Position numbers and translations under genes: made by a program
Part shown: positions 17,099 through 27,352 of the stretch, one piece after another
How the letters are laid out: the number at the start of each line of letters is the position of its first letter
Numbering within the stretch: the stretch's first letter is position 1
The notes under the pieces: generated by a model
Told to the model about the DNA's origin: nothing
Database searches by the model: none
The model's input: the letters and a program-made list of their open reading frames with translations, nothing else
Assembly: GCF_002270055.1 (NCBI RefSeq)
Contig: NZ_NIBG01000001.1
Span: 220,682-284,681 of the forward strand
DNA: 64,000 nt
Direction: 5' to 3'
From: Anaeromicrobium sediminis
GTDB lineage: Bacteria; Bacillota; Clostridia; Peptostreptococcales; Thermotaleaceae

Positions 17099-17716
17099 AT
17101 GAAAGATGAATTAACTAATCAACAAAGAAAAATACTTGATTTTTTAAAATATACAGTAAGTGAAAAGGGCTATCCACCTTCAGTAAGAGAAATTTGTGTG
17201 GCAGTAGGTTTAAAATCAACTTCCACTGTACATAATCACTTATCTAAATTGGAGAAGAAAGGTTATATTCGTAAGGACCCTACTAAACCAAGGGCTATAG
17301 AAATATTAGATACGGAAGATGATATGCTACTAAATACTACTGCCATAATAAATGTACCTATAGTAGGTAAGGTTACTGCAGGGGCTCCCATATTAGCCGT
17401 GCAAAATGTTGAAGATTCCTTTCCAGTTCCTAAAAACTTCGTGGATGACAATAAGTATTTTATGTTAACTATTAAAGGAACTAGTATGATTGAAGCAGGA
17501 ATTCTAGATGGGGATTATGTTCTTATTAAGCAACAGCAAACTGCATCTAACGGAGATATTGTGGTGGCTATGCTAGAAGATGAAGCTACTGTAAAAAGGT
17601 TTTTTAAGGAAAGTGATTATATCAGATTACAACCAGAAAACCACACTATGGAACCTATAATATGTAATGATGTTAAAATATTAGGACTTGTTAAGGGTGT
17701 CTTTAGAAAAATGTAA
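17099..17716 (+). CDS. lexA: LexA repressor
   Basis: 205 residues from the ATG at 17099 (GAGGGG upstream), the usual LexA length. It has an N-terminal winged helix ([15 protein letters not shown]) and a C-terminal S24 peptidase fold. The self-cleavage site is A94-G95, the catalytic pair S129 and K166. It represses SOS genes and is cleaved when RecA filaments form. Two LexA boxes in its promoter show autoregulation. The divergent neighbour is the YneA-like gene. Confidence 0.97.
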   Translation: MKDELTNQQRKILDFLKYTVSEKGYPPSVREICVAVGLKSTSTVHNHLSKLEKKGYIRKDPTKPRAIEILDTEDDMLLNTTAIINVPIVGKVTAGAPILAVQNVEDSFPVPKNFVDDNKYFMLTIKGTSMIEAGILDGDYVLIKQQQTASNGDIVVAMLEDEATVKRFFKESDYIRLQPENHTMEPIICNDVKILGLVKGVFRKM

Positions 17717-17729
17717 TAACATATACACA

Positions 17730-17760
17730 AAAAACCCATTTGATTTTTAAATGGGTTTTT
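17730..17760. terminator. Bidirectional terminator between lexA and CPBP gene
   Basis: A 12-bp stem (AAAAACCCATTT with its complement), 7-base loop, 14 bases after lexA and covering the end of the convergent protease gene. Confidence 0.85.
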
Positions 17761-18649
17761 GTGCTTCCTTTTTTATTAGTCTTAATAATACATAAATACC
17801 TACCATTAAAATTAATGTGGACACGATTCCAGCCTCTGGTCCAAAACTTCCTCCTGTTATCCAGTTAGAGCCCACAGATTCTAACTTAAACAAAGTTCCC
17901 GTATCTACTTGATTACCACTAACTTCAAATCCATAAATATTTCCCTGTGCCCAGTTCCACGAGGCATGAATGCCACATGCACCCCATAATTCCTTATATT
18001 TTATAACATAAAGTCCAAATAATAGACCTACTAATACAATATTCATTAAGGCTATCATATTTACATTTGGATTGAAAAAATGAGCTAAGGAAAAAAGCAT
18101 AGAAGATACTATAAGTCCTAACCCAGCACTGTATCTAGCTCCTATTATATTCATAAGCCATCCCCTTGTTAAAATCTCTTCTGTGGCACTTTGAACTACC
18201 CATGCAGGTAAGACCAACAAAACACTTCCTATAGCTGCTACTCCCACTTTTCCATGAAAATTTTTATCTAGTATGGCATTTCCTGTTACAAGCAAAATGA
18301 AGGTTACAATGGAAAATAATATTAATCCTATAAAGAATCCTCTCATATAATTCTTAAAGGCATTTCTTTTATAAAATCCCAAGGTAGATATTTTTCTTTT
18401 TTCTATGAATTTCACCCAAAAAAATACGCATACACTAATTAAAGAAAACATTATAATTAATTGTGTTACGAATGCACTTACATTAGTAAAATTTATTTTG
18501 CTTAAAGATATTAATATTGATACTCCTACGCCTAGAAATTGGCCTACTATGAAGAATCCTATTCCTAATAGTATGGCAACAATTAAATTAGGTAAATATT
18601 TAGCCTTTCTTGCCTCATTAAATAAACCGGTCTTATTATTTAGTAACAT
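17747..18649 (-). CDS. CPBP family intramembrane metalloprotease
   Basis: 300 residues with about 8 hydrophobic segments and the CPBP/Abi motifs in order: EEILTRGWL (two Glu plus Arg), SLAHFFN with the metal His, and a later HASWNW His. These form a membrane-embedded protease site of the type in Rce1 and bacteriocin-immunity proteins. The natural substrate is unknown. It is a single-gene unit convergent with lexA. Confidence 0.9.
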   Translation of the reverse strand: MLLNNKTGLFNEARKAKYLPNLIVAILLGIGFFIVGQFLGVGVSILISLSKINFTNVSAFVTQLIIMFSLISVCVFFWVKFIEKRKISTLGFYKRNAFKNYMRGFFIGLILFSIVTFILLVTGNAILDKNFHGKVGVAAIGSVLLVLPAWVVQSATEEILTRGWLMNIIGARYSAGLGLIVSSMLFSLAHFFNPNVNMIALMNIVLVGLLFGLYVIKYKELWGACGIHASWNWAQGNIYGFEVSGNQVDTGTLFKLESVGSNWITGGSFGPEAGIVSTLILMVGIYVLLRLIKKEAQKPI

Positions 18650-18718
18650 ATATAATTCACCTCCACCTTAATTATAGTATTAGTTTGAAATTATTTCCAA
18701 CATTATATACTCCATATT

Positions 18719-18769
18719 AAATGTAGAGGGCACAATAAAGTATTATTCTTCATTGTGCCCTCTACATTT
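18719..18769. terminator. Terminator of the lipoprotein gene
   Basis: An 18-bp perfect stem (18719-18736 with 18752-18769) overlaps the stop codon of the lipoprotein gene and lies just upstream of the protease gene. Confidence 0.85.
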
Positions 18770-19460
18770 AAATTTTCTCTTTAAATTTAGGATCTATATA
18801 ATCTTTTATTTCATTAATTTCTATTTTAATTTCTACAAACTCCTTGGCTGTATCACTTAAAGGCATGTAAAATAAAATTATATAATTATCTCTTAAATAT
18901 AGATTCATTCCCTCTGCTTCCACATTGTCAATGTTTTGAGCTTTAGCTTTCTCATTGATTATATCCTTTACTTTTTTTTGAGATTCTTCATCCTTTTTAA
19001 AAACATTGTAAGAAGTTATCTCTTCATTTGCTTCCAGATCAAAAGTTACGCTAGTCTTAATCTTTATTTCCCCTATATTAATCATCTTTCCTTTTCCATC
19101 ATATAATACACTTATGACCTTATTATTTTTTTTAGTAACCTCATAGTCAATATTTACATGCGAATATACTTCCTTATTAGAATAAGGCTCTATAGCATTT
19201 TTAAAGTCTTCGTTTACTTTATCAAATTTCATTTCTGTAGAGGTACTTTTAAGTTCAGGGTAATACAACTTAATATTTTTTTCTAAACTAAGTTCCTTCT
19301 TCTCTATCTCATAGTTTAAAGCCATATCTTCTTCTTCTTTATCAATAGGACCTTCCTTTAGACCGCATGCGGTTAAGCTCAATACCATTATTAGTAGTAT
19401 ACTTATGGAAATTTTCATGAAATCCATAGCATAACTTCCCTTTATCTCTTTTTTTCTCAT
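18768..19460 (-). CDS. Lipoprotein with DUF3298/RsiV-like domain
   Basis: A 230-residue lipoprotein: signal segment then lipobox LSLTAC near residue 32, so it is anchored outside the membrane. The domain (LKSTSTEMKFDKVNEDFKNA; VTFDLEANEEITSYNVF) resembles the DUF4163/DUF3298 pair seen in RsiV and PdaC, which bind lysozyme or peptidoglycan. That assignment is moderate. AAGGAGGT precedes the ATG at 19460. No sigma factor gene is adjacent. Confidence 0.75.
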   Translation of the reverse strand: MRKKEIKGSYAMDFMKISISILLIMVLSLTACGLKEGPIDKEEEDMALNYEIEKKELSLEKNIKLYYPELKSTSTEMKFDKVNEDFKNAIEPYSNKEVYSHVNIDYEVTKKNNKVISVLYDGKGKMINIGEIKIKTSVTFDLEANEEITSYNVFKKDEESQKKVKDIINEKAKAQNIDNVEAEGMNLYLRDNYIILFYMPLSDTAKEFVEIKIEINEIKDYIDPKFKEKI

Positions 19461-19547
19461 TCTTCAACCTCCTTAAGGTTTAAAGTTTTTAAGCCTACTT
19501 ACTACATACTAGTATTTCACTTGAAAACATATTTTATAATAATGTAT

Positions 19548-19583
19548 AAAGGATAAAATAGATTAAAATCTATCTTATCCTTT
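19548..19583 (-). terminator. Terminator of lepB
   Basis: The stem AAAGGATAA...TTATCCTTT extends inward with an ATAGAT/ATCTAT part. It lies at the lepB stop codon. Confidence 0.7.
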
Positions 19584-20097
19584 ATTTAATAATTCCCAAT
19601 TTATTGAAGGGATATATTCTAAAAAATACTTTTCCCTTTATTTTATCTTTTTTTATAGGACCTAATTTTCTACTATCTAAACTAATTTCCCTATTATCTC
19701 CCATTACAAAAATCTTATCTGCAGGAACTCTTATCTTTAAATCCTTACCTACATAATTATCTTTAATGTAGTTTTCATTAATTTCTTCTCCATTAACATA
19801 AGTTTTTCCATTTCTTATCTCTACTAAATCTCCACTTACCCCTATAACTCGTTTTATCAAGTTCTTAACCTTACCTGTAGATGTCATAATAAAGGTTTTA
19901 AAAATTACCACATCTCCCCTTTCAGGTTCCATTAATGTATAGGGAATTTCATTTATAAGTAAGTAGTCATTATTATAAAAACTTGGATCCATGGAATTTC
20001 CTTTTACTAAAGTTGGCCTGATAAATACAGATATAATTAGAGCTAATACAGTAGCTAGTATGAAAGTTTTTATCCAATCCATAGTGCATTTGTCCAA
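19582..20097 (-). CDS. lepB: Signal peptidase I
   Basis: About 171 residues with one N-terminal membrane anchor, the catalytic serine in GNSMDPS, the lysine in NLIKRVIG, and the conserved box E-like FVMGDNREISLDSR. It cleaves signal peptides of exported proteins at the outer membrane face. The preferred start is a TTG at 20097, because AAGGAG lies 5 bases before it; a GTG at 20115 would add six residues but has no site. It is monocistronic. The Gram-positive short form (no large inserted domain) fits. Confidence 0.93.
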   Translation of the reverse strand: MDKCTMDWIKTFILATVLALIISVFIRPTLVKGNSMDPSFYNNDYLLINEIPYTLMEPERGDVVIFKTFIMTSTGKVKNLIKRVIGVSGDLVEIRNGKTYVNGEEINENYIKDNYVGKDLKIRVPADKIFVMGDNREISLDSRKLGPIKKDKIKGKVFFRIYPFNKLGIIK

Positions 20098-20196
20098 AAT
20101 TTCTCCTTCTTTCACATAATCTATTTATATAATTTGGCTATTACCTTTGATATTAGCAATAAATTACATCCTAGTCAATTTTTTATAAAATAAAAA

Positions 20197-20220
20197 AAGA
20201 CCAGTTTTCAAACTGCTCTT
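20197..20220 (-). terminator. Terminator of the small coiled-coil gene
   Basis: An 11-bp stem with one mismatch is followed on the minus strand by seven T. Confidence 0.75.
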
Positions 20221-20239
20221 AATATGCATATTTTTAATA

Positions 20240-20434
20240 TTAATTTTTATGATATTTATTTATTAATTCACCGTATTGTTCCATCAAGTCATCTGATTTT
20301 TCCTCTAAGGTTTCCAGTCTTTTAGATAGACTATTTATAGCACTATCTAATTCATTAAAGCCATCGGATATTTGAGAAAATATTTTATTTATTTGTTCTA
20401 TTTGTTTTAATTCTTCTTCATATTTATTATACAT
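20240..20434 (-). CDS. Small coiled-coil protein
   Basis: 64 residues with regular heptads (LDSAINSLSKRLETLEEKSDD) and no membrane segment. The ATG follows GTGGGGAT. I do not recognise the family. It probably oligomerises or binds a partner by its coiled coil. A terminator follows it. Confidence 0.6.
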   Translation of the reverse strand: MYNKYEEELKQIEQINKIFSQISDGFNELDSAINSLSKRLETLEEKSDDLMEQYGELINKYHKN

Positions 20435-20570
20435 AAATTTATCCCCACTTTCTTACTTTTATTCCTATTATTAACTATATTCAAAATTTTTATACTATAT
20501 GTATAAAATGTAGGGCCATTTGATGATATAATATTCCTAATATGAAATTTATAACATGGGAGGAAGTATT

Positions 20571-20753
20571 ATGAGTAAAACATATGAAGAATTAGCTACT
20601 GAAATTACAAAAGCATGGTTAGAAGCCATAGGCTCTTGTGCTGGTGGAGATACATCTAGTCCAGCCCTTAAGGCTTTAGACCTTTTAAATAACACTGAAA
20701 AAATAAATGAATTTTACAAGGAGATACATAAGACTATAAGTACTACAAAATAA
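20571..20753 (+). CDS. Small hypothetical protein
   Basis: 60 residues from the ATG at 20571, 7 bases after GGAGG. A helical, soluble peptide (YEELATEITKAWLEAIG) with one Cys. I do not recognise it. Its own terminator follows at 20771. Confidence 0.6.
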   Translation: MSKTYEELATEITKAWLEAIGSCAGGDTSSPALKALDLLNNTEKINEFYKEIHKTISTTK

Positions 20754-20770
20754 CTTCTTTATAAGTAAAG

Positions 20771-20794
20771 TGGGTGATTTAATTAAATCACCCA
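20771..20794. terminator. Bidirectional terminator
   Basis: The 10-bp stem TGGGTGATTT/AAATCACCCA with a 4-base loop is followed by TTTT. It separates the small gene from the convergent ABC-F gene. Confidence 0.85.
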
Positions 20795-20800
20795 TTTTAT

Positions 20801-22423
<1,623 letters not shown>

Positions 22424-22430
22424 TTATGCC

Positions 22431-22460
22431 ATACAAACTTTCTTGTATAGCTTCCTCCTC
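22431..22460 (-). promoter_or_regulatory. Ribosome binding site and hairpin of the ABC-F leader
   Basis: GAGGAGGAAG (22451-22460) lies 33 bases before the TTG start. Between them is a 6-bp hairpin ATACAA/TTGTAT with a 6-base loop, and a two-codon frame ATG GCA TAA in the same frame as the gene. Folding of the hairpin shortens the distance to the start. Confidence 0.45.
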
Positions 22461-22487
22461 TCGGTTTATGAATTTCATATACGCTAA

Positions 22488-22515
22488 AAAATTGCACAGT
22501 TAAATGTGCAATTTT
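22488..22515 (-). terminator. Terminator in the ABC-F leader (possible attenuator)
   Basis: An 11-bp perfect stem AAAATTGCACA/TGTGCAATTTT is followed by TT. A promoter candidate lies upstream of it (TTGATA 22554-22559, TATAAT 22532-22537, spacing 16), so transcription would meet the terminator within about 40 bases. It could instead simply end the gene at 22612-22833. Confidence 0.55.
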
Positions 22516-22531
22516 AATATCTACCTTTTAA

Positions 22532-22559
22532 ATTATACACTCTTTTCAATTAGTATCAA
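22532..22559 (-). promoter_or_regulatory. Candidate promoter of the ABC-F gene
   Basis: TTGATA and TATAAT with 16 bases between them, read leftward. It lies between the gene at 22612 and the leader terminator. Confidence 0.45.
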
Positions 22560-22611
22560 ATACTTTTTTTAATAGTATTTAAATTTTAATCATTATAATT
22601 AATCATAACCT

Positions 22612-22833
22612 TTAAATTTCTTTTGTTTTTGATAGTCTACTCTTAATAATATGATATATTTTCTCTTCATTTAAAAATTCCCCATCCTCGTAAGAACTCT
22701 TAAATGCGCCTATGAACTTTAACCTCATATTATCCTTTTTTAATCCTGTACCAAGTATTAAAAAGTTATCTCCTTTTAATACTTTCAAGTTAAAATCTCT
22801 ACATTTGAAATCAATATTTTTACCCTCAGACAT
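22612..22833 (-). CDS. Small hypothetical protein
   Basis: 73 residues, AGGAGG before the ATG. A basic, probably folded small domain with two central Gly-rich turns (LKGDNFLILGTGLKKDN). I do not recognise it. It lies between a membrane-protein pair and the ABC-F gene, all on the minus strand. Confidence 0.55.
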   Translation of the reverse strand: MSEGKNIDFKCRDFNLKVLKGDNFLILGTGLKKDNMRLKFIGAFKSSYEDGEFLNEEKIYHIIKSRLSKTKEI

Positions 22834-22901
22834 TTTCCACTGCCTCCTATGAACAGTTCCTACAGATTATTTATATAATATTATTTCTGATTTCATAATT
22901 A

Positions 22902-24254
22902 TTATTCAACAGCTCTTTCAACTTCTACATCCTTATTTAATGAATCTACATATATATAGTAACTAGTATCATTTAAATCCCCAGTAAATCTCCATTTGAA
23001 AAACAATTCTTCTGTTCTATCCCTATGTCCAGTTAATATTTGATCTTTTATTTCCATATTAAAGTCTATTAAGTTTTTAGCTCCTTCGTAATTTCTAAAT
23101 ACTTCATCATATTTATTGTCTTTTAAAGCCATACCTATCCAATAATCTTCAAAATCCATTTTTATTATCTTTCCTTTGTTACCAAGGTCTAACTCCACTT
23201 CTATGGTGGCTGCTAAATTTATATAGTTATCTGTTTTTCTACTTAAATTTAATTCTAGAATTCTTCCCCTTATATTAGACTTTGTTACCTGTAAGTTTTT
23301 GAATCCTCTCTCTTCCAAAAAACTTACTATATATTTTTTTGCTTTCTCTATAGATATATTTATGTCATAATTTCTATACTTTTTTATATCTTCTTCTATA
23401 TGATCCCAATTGTCATCTTCTACTCTTTGAACTTTTCCACTTCTCTTATACAATTCTATTTTATATCCACTATCACATCTAAACCTTATATCTCCTATGA
23501 ATATATCTTCATGTCCATATCTTGATTCTCCACCACCACTAGTATGTATATTATTTGTAGTATCTAAGCCTTCCATAAATTTCTTTGCTTTAATTATAAG
23601 TTCTTCTTCAGAGAGAAATACCTTTCCATATACGTGTTCTACAGGCGGCATCCTTCTTTTTTCTCTTTTTATATCTGTTGAGTAGTCATAATCTTCTCTA
23701 GGATAATTGCGAATATAGGTATTCATCTCATTTATAGCATTACTTACATCTTCACTATATATTAAATCTTCCAATAAAGTATTACGTATGAAGGGTTCGT
23801 ATTTGTAGTTTATATCATTTAATTTCTTATATATTTTATTCATATTCCCTATGGCATTTCTATTTTCATCAGTCATAGGTATATATCCATCCCTATAATT
23901 TTCTAGAAACCTTTCAGTAAACCAAGTATATTCCCTTAAATCTACTTCCCTCTTTATATTATTTAGACCGTAAACATTAAAGCTCCTTAATCTATTACTT
24001 TCTTTGCATGTGTCTATGGCATAACCAATGTCTTTTTCCATTCTTTCATTAATATTAGTATTTATTAAAATCTCAGCTGTGATTTCTTCCATTGTTCTAT
24101 ATAATCTATTTTTAAGGTAATATTCATTTTGTATATCTCTAGCTCTATGATTTAAAAGATTTTTGTATATTTTCATGTGCTGTATAATCAAATAGGATAC
24201 GCCTATTACACCTATTAATATAACCCCTATCATTATCTTTCTATTTTTAAACAT
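22902..24254 (-). CDS. Membrane-anchored protein of unknown function
   Basis: 450 residues from the ATG at 24254 (GGAGGAAGAGGA upstream; an in-frame ATG at 24281 has no site). One N-terminal membrane segment (about 7-25) precedes a long helical region (about 30-190) and a C-terminal mixed domain with PepSY-like strands (about 310-440). The layout recalls YpeB, the partner of germination enzymes, but no diagnostic motif convinces me. It overlaps the upstream membrane-protein gene by 8 bases, so the two act as one unit. Confidence 0.6.
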   Translation of the reverse strand: MFKNRKIMIGVILIGVIGVSYLIIQHMKIYKNLLNHRARDIQNEYYLKNRLYRTMEEITAEILINTNINERMEKDIGYAIDTCKESNRLRSFNVYGLNNIKREVDLREYTWFTERFLENYRDGYIPMTDENRNAIGNMNKIYKKLNDINYKYEPFIRNTLLEDLIYSEDVSNAINEMNTYIRNYPREDYDYSTDIKREKRRMPPVEHVYGKVFLSEEELIIKAKKFMEGLDTTNNIHTSGGGESRYGHEDIFIGDIRFRCDSGYKIELYKRSGKVQRVEDDNWDHIEEDIKKYRNYDINISIEKAKKYIVSFLEERGFKNLQVTKSNIRGRILELNLSRKTDNYINLAATIEVELDLGNKGKIIKMDFEDYWIGMALKDNKYDEVFRNYEGAKNLIDFNMEIKDQILTGHRDRTEELFFKWRFTGDLNDTSYYIYVDSLNKDVEVERAVE

Positions 24255-24600
24255 TCCTCTTCCTCCACATAGATATTTCATTATGTATGAAATAAATACT
24301 ATATCCTAATAGTCCTATGACTAATATATAGCCTAAGACATTTATTATATCTATATTAATAACTGCCATAATTATATATGATACGCCCAATCCTGTTATA
24401 GAAGCTTTGTCCCTTAATCCTCCCTTTCTTATATACTCTATACTAGCTATTCCTATTAATATAACTCCCATGACTAGCAACCTAACTTGGTATAATCTAA
24501 CTCCACTTATGTGGAAATATTTCTCTATTATATGGCCTATTAAAAACCAAATGCCCATATATACTATCCAATCTAAAATACTTTTAATTATCCTCTTCAT
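24247..24600 (-). CDS. Small integral membrane protein
   Basis: 117 residues from the ATG at 24600 (GGAG 7 bases upstream; a TTG at 24621 would extend it). About four hydrophobic segments fill it and no motif is recognised. It is translationally coupled to the following membrane-anchored protein. Confidence 0.65.
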   Translation of the reverse strand: MKRIIKSILDWIVYMGIWFLIGHIIEKYFHISGVRLYQVRLLVMGVILIGIASIEYIRKGGLRDKASITGLGVSYIIMAVINIDIINVLGYILVIGLLGYSIYFIHNEISMWRKRNV

Positions 24601-24766
24601 TGTCTCTTCTCCAATCGTCAATTTATATAATCTATTTTAAATAAAATATTTCCTTTATGTTGTCATTTTTTGTCATAATAATATTTTTTTCTAAACTCCT
24701 TTAAATAAGTACCTTCATTATATATACTTGTAATATGGACAAATATTTTACAAAAGAGGTGTATTA

Positions 24767-24940
24767 ATGTTAAATTTTTTCATGAAGTATAAAAAGATGA
24801 TTAAAATATTATTTTATTTTAGTGTGTTCTTATATTTTCTAATTGATAGTTCATATATAACGGCTATAACTGTAGTATTATCAGTTATAATGATCCCTCT
24901 ATCAATAGTAGAAATTAAACAAATCAGAAATAGAGTTTAG
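24767..24940 (+). CDS. Small membrane protein
   Basis: 57 residues, ATG behind AGAGGTG. Basic N-terminus (MKYKKMIK) and two hydrophobic segments with a short turn. Too short for standard gene-calling cut-offs. It precedes another small membrane protein by 35 bases and may be co-transcribed with it. Function unknown. Confidence 0.55.
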   Translation: MLNFFMKYKKMIKILFYFSVFLYFLIDSSYITAITVVLSVIMIPLSIVEIKQIRNRV

Positions 24941-24975
24941 AAAATAAATCCCACCCAAATAAGGAGACCAGATTA

Positions 24976-25161
24976 ATGGACATAATTTCTTTTATCATTT
25001 TATTTGTTAAACTAGCCATGTTTTTTCACTTTGCCTTGTCATTAGTAAAGGGAATAATAAAGAAAGTTAAGAAGGAAAATTCTAAGCAACAATTTGAAGA
25101 GGCTTTCATGTCTTTAGGCCTTTTAATTTTAATTTATAGTTTAGAAAAGTTTATTAAATAA
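24976..25161 (+). CDS. Small membrane protein
   Basis: 61 residues, AAGGAG upstream. A hydrophobic N-terminal half, a basic middle (KKVKKENSK) and a second hydrophobic segment at the end. I do not recognise it. A bidirectional terminator follows. Confidence 0.55.
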   Translation: MDIISFIILFVKLAMFFHFALSLVKGIIKKVKKENSKQQFEEAFMSLGLLILIYSLEKFIK

Positions 25162-25168
25162 ATGAAAT

Positions 25169-25200
25169 ATAAAAGGACAGCTTTTAAACTGTCCTTTTAT
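25169..25200. terminator. Bidirectional terminator
   Basis: The 12-bp perfect stem ATAAAAGGACAG/CTGTCCTTTTAT with an 8-base loop lies between the small membrane gene and the convergent SPFH gene. Confidence 0.85.
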
Positions 25201-25201
25201 A

Positions 25202-26428
25202 TTATTGTTGTGTTCCACTATCCTTACCAGTAAGTCCTGGTAGTCCTAGGAACATATTAGCATTTTTCGCATCTGTCACTAAAGTGTCTGGGTATTCTCC
25301 ATTCCATCTTTTAGCTCTTTCAAGTTTTGCCTCTGCTTCCATAAGCATTACTTCCATACGCTTTAACTTAAGCTCTTGATCTATTACAGATGCCTTTATC
25401 TTAACAGCCTTAGCGTCAGCTGTTGCCTGTTCTACTTTCATTTCATTTAACGCCCTTTGTGCTTCAAGTTTAGCTTGCGCTTCTGATTGTGATTGTTCCA
25501 CATTACGTTTGTTTATAGCCTGTTGAGTTTGATAGTCCTTCTCTGCTTTAAATTTTTCATCTATGGCCTTTTGTATTTCAGCATTTTCAGGAGTTAAACC
25601 ACCCTTCATACCTAGTACACTTATTGTGATACCTCTTTCCTTAAAATATGAAATTACACCCTTTACAGATTTTTTAGCTGGCCTCGCTGGTTCAAATGGC
25701 TTAATTAAATTTCCATTAGCATCATATTCAGCCTTACTCTCAGGTATAGCGGCCATTTCTTGTCTACCATTTCTTATGTAGCTTATTATTTGGTCCTTAT
25801 TAGATATAACCCCTTCATATGGCATAGTTCCTGCGATCTCAGCATATAGTGCTTCTACCATAGGTCTAATCTCCGTATCCATTATAGCTTCTAGAGGTCT
25901 TTCTCCATAATTATATCTATATTGAACCGCATCATTTTCTTTTATCATGGCAGTACAGTTCATTCCACTATAGAAAGTTATACTATCTTTAGCTTCTACT
26001 TTTATAGCTTCATCTGCATCCTGGTTAGTTCCACCTGGTCCATTTACCCATTCCCTAGTTACTGGAGTCCTATCTATAACTAATAATCTAGCCTTACCTC
26101 TCCATTCTCCTTGTCCTGGTAGTCTTCCCGTTTGTAACCAATAATGAGGTATCTTAATATCTTTTTCTGTTACTAATTGATTACGCATATCATCTTCGCT
26201 TAGGAATTTCTTTTGATTTTCCATATCTCCAACTACTGGAACTAAGAAAGCCGTTTCATTCGACTTTATAGTTACTATCTCTGGTTTATCATAAGGTCTC
26301 TTAAATACATTAAAAGCCATAAATATTACTACTACAGCCACTACTATTAGCATAACTTTTTTGTTTCCTAATTTCTTAAAATCAGGTTTTTTGATTTGTG
26401 GCTTTGGTATTTTAATACCTTCTTTCAT
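25202..26428 (-). CDS. SPFH/band 7 family membrane protein
   Basis: 408 residues: one N-terminal membrane segment (about 28-46), an SPFH (band 7) domain (about 48-280) and a long helical tail rich in Glu, Lys and Ala (about 290-380) suited to ring assembly. Such proteins form membrane scaffolds. The large insert (EFEPARPAKKSVKG) and short C-terminus differ from FloT. The next upstream gene, a two-segment membrane protein, ends 24 bases away and is probably its partner. Confidence 0.82.
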   Translation of the reverse strand: MKEGIKIPKPQIKKPDFKKLGNKKVMLIVVAVVVIFMAFNVFKRPYDKPEIVTIKSNETAFLVPVVGDMENQKKFLSEDDMRNQLVTEKDIKIPHYWLQTGRLPGQGEWRGKARLLVIDRTPVTREWVNGPGGTNQDADEAIKVEAKDSITFYSGMNCTAMIKENDAVQYRYNYGERPLEAIMDTEIRPMVEALYAEIAGTMPYEGVISNKDQIISYIRNGRQEMAAIPESKAEYDANGNLIKPFEPARPAKKSVKGVISYFKERGITISVLGMKGGLTPENAEIQKAIDEKFKAEKDYQTQQAINKRNVEQSQSEAQAKLEAQRALNEMKVEQATADAKAVKIKASVIDQELKLKRMEVMLMEAEAKLERAKRWNGEYPDTLVTDAKNANMFLGLPGLTGKDSGTQQ

Positions 26429-26452
26429 TACATCTCCCCCTTAAGTGAATAT

Positions 26453-26698
26453 TCAACCCATCCTTCTAAGTGTACCTCTAATCTCCTTTGACCATATAAG
26501 GCCTAATAACAGGATTATTATTATCCATTCATAAGTATGAACTAATTGGAAAAATTGAAGTCCCTCAAAAGCAATATCTGGATTATCAGCTTGTTGCATT
26601 GCAAATGCTTCTTGAATATTAGGATATATAATAGCCGTAAATATATATTCACTAATAAACAAAATTCCTGTTAATATTGCTTTTATTACTTTGGACAA
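26453..26698 (-). CDS. Small membrane protein upstream of the SPFH gene
   Basis: 81 residues with two hydrophobic segments (about 4-25 and 50-72) separated by a polar loop. It is in one operon with the SPFH gene, so it may work with that scaffold. I do not recognise the family. Confidence 0.6.
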   Translation of the reverse strand: MSKVIKAILTGILFISEYIFTAIIYPNIQEAFAMQQADNPDIAFEGLQFFQLVHTYEWIIIILLLGLIWSKEIRGTLRRMG

Positions 26699-26970
26699 TA
26701 GATGTTCCTCCCCTCATTGTGTTAATATTTAGAATTCAAAATATATTATGGTAAATATCTTAGCACAAAAAGTGTATTTTGTCACTTTTTATTATGAGTT
26801 ATTTTAAAATATTTTACCACTCGTATATTTTACCATTTTTTTCCTCGTCCCTTCTACCCTTATATTATTTTATTCTTATAAAAGTATATTTTTACCATCT
26901 ATAGGAGATACTTATATTAATAAGCGCTTTCCTCTACTTCGTATATTTCTAATTAGGTGGTGAAGAAGCT

Positions 26971-27075
26971 ATGCTAAATATAACAATTAATCTAACCATA
27001 GATCTTGCAGCCATAGTAACATACACCTCTATTACTGCTAGCATTCTTACTATATATTCTCATTATCATAACTAA
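26971..27075 (+). CDS. Possible 34-residue hydrophobic peptide
   Basis: ATG behind AGGTGGTGAAGAAG, then a short hydrophobic peptide (TIDLAAIVTYTSITASIL) and TAA. Two hairpins follow downstream. It resembles small membrane peptides such as type I toxins in general character only. Confidence 0.3.
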   Translation: MLNITINLTIDLAAIVTYTSITASILTIYSHYHN

Positions 27076-27184
27076 GCTATATTTCTCACTATGTTGTAGA
27101 TTTAATTCTTATATACAAATGACACCCTCATTAGTCTTATACATAAGATTAGTTACAAAAGAAAAGTAGAGTGAAGAGTAAAAC

Positions 27185-27209
27185 AAGGCACGCTTTTTAA
27201 GCGTGCCTT
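27185..27209. terminator. Terminator hairpin
   Basis: The 11-bp stem AAGGCACGCTT/AAGCGTGCCTT with a 3-base loop lies 110 bases after the tiny frame at 26971. Confidence 0.65.
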
Positions 27210-27230
27210 ATCTATTTATAATTGGATTAA

Positions 27231-27270
27231 ATATAAGAAAGTAGCATGTTTCCATGTTACTTTCTTATAT
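27231..27270. terminator. Second terminator hairpin
   Basis: An 18-bp stem with one G-U pair and a 4-base loop lies 80 bases downstream of the radical SAM gene, read leftward, and would end the alkA-led operon. Confidence 0.65.
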
Positions 27271-27352
27271 TATATTTAATAAATCCATTAAACTATTTAG
27301 TTCATAGGTGAGTTTCATATCTGTAGTATTTTCTATTCTCAACTCCAACCCC

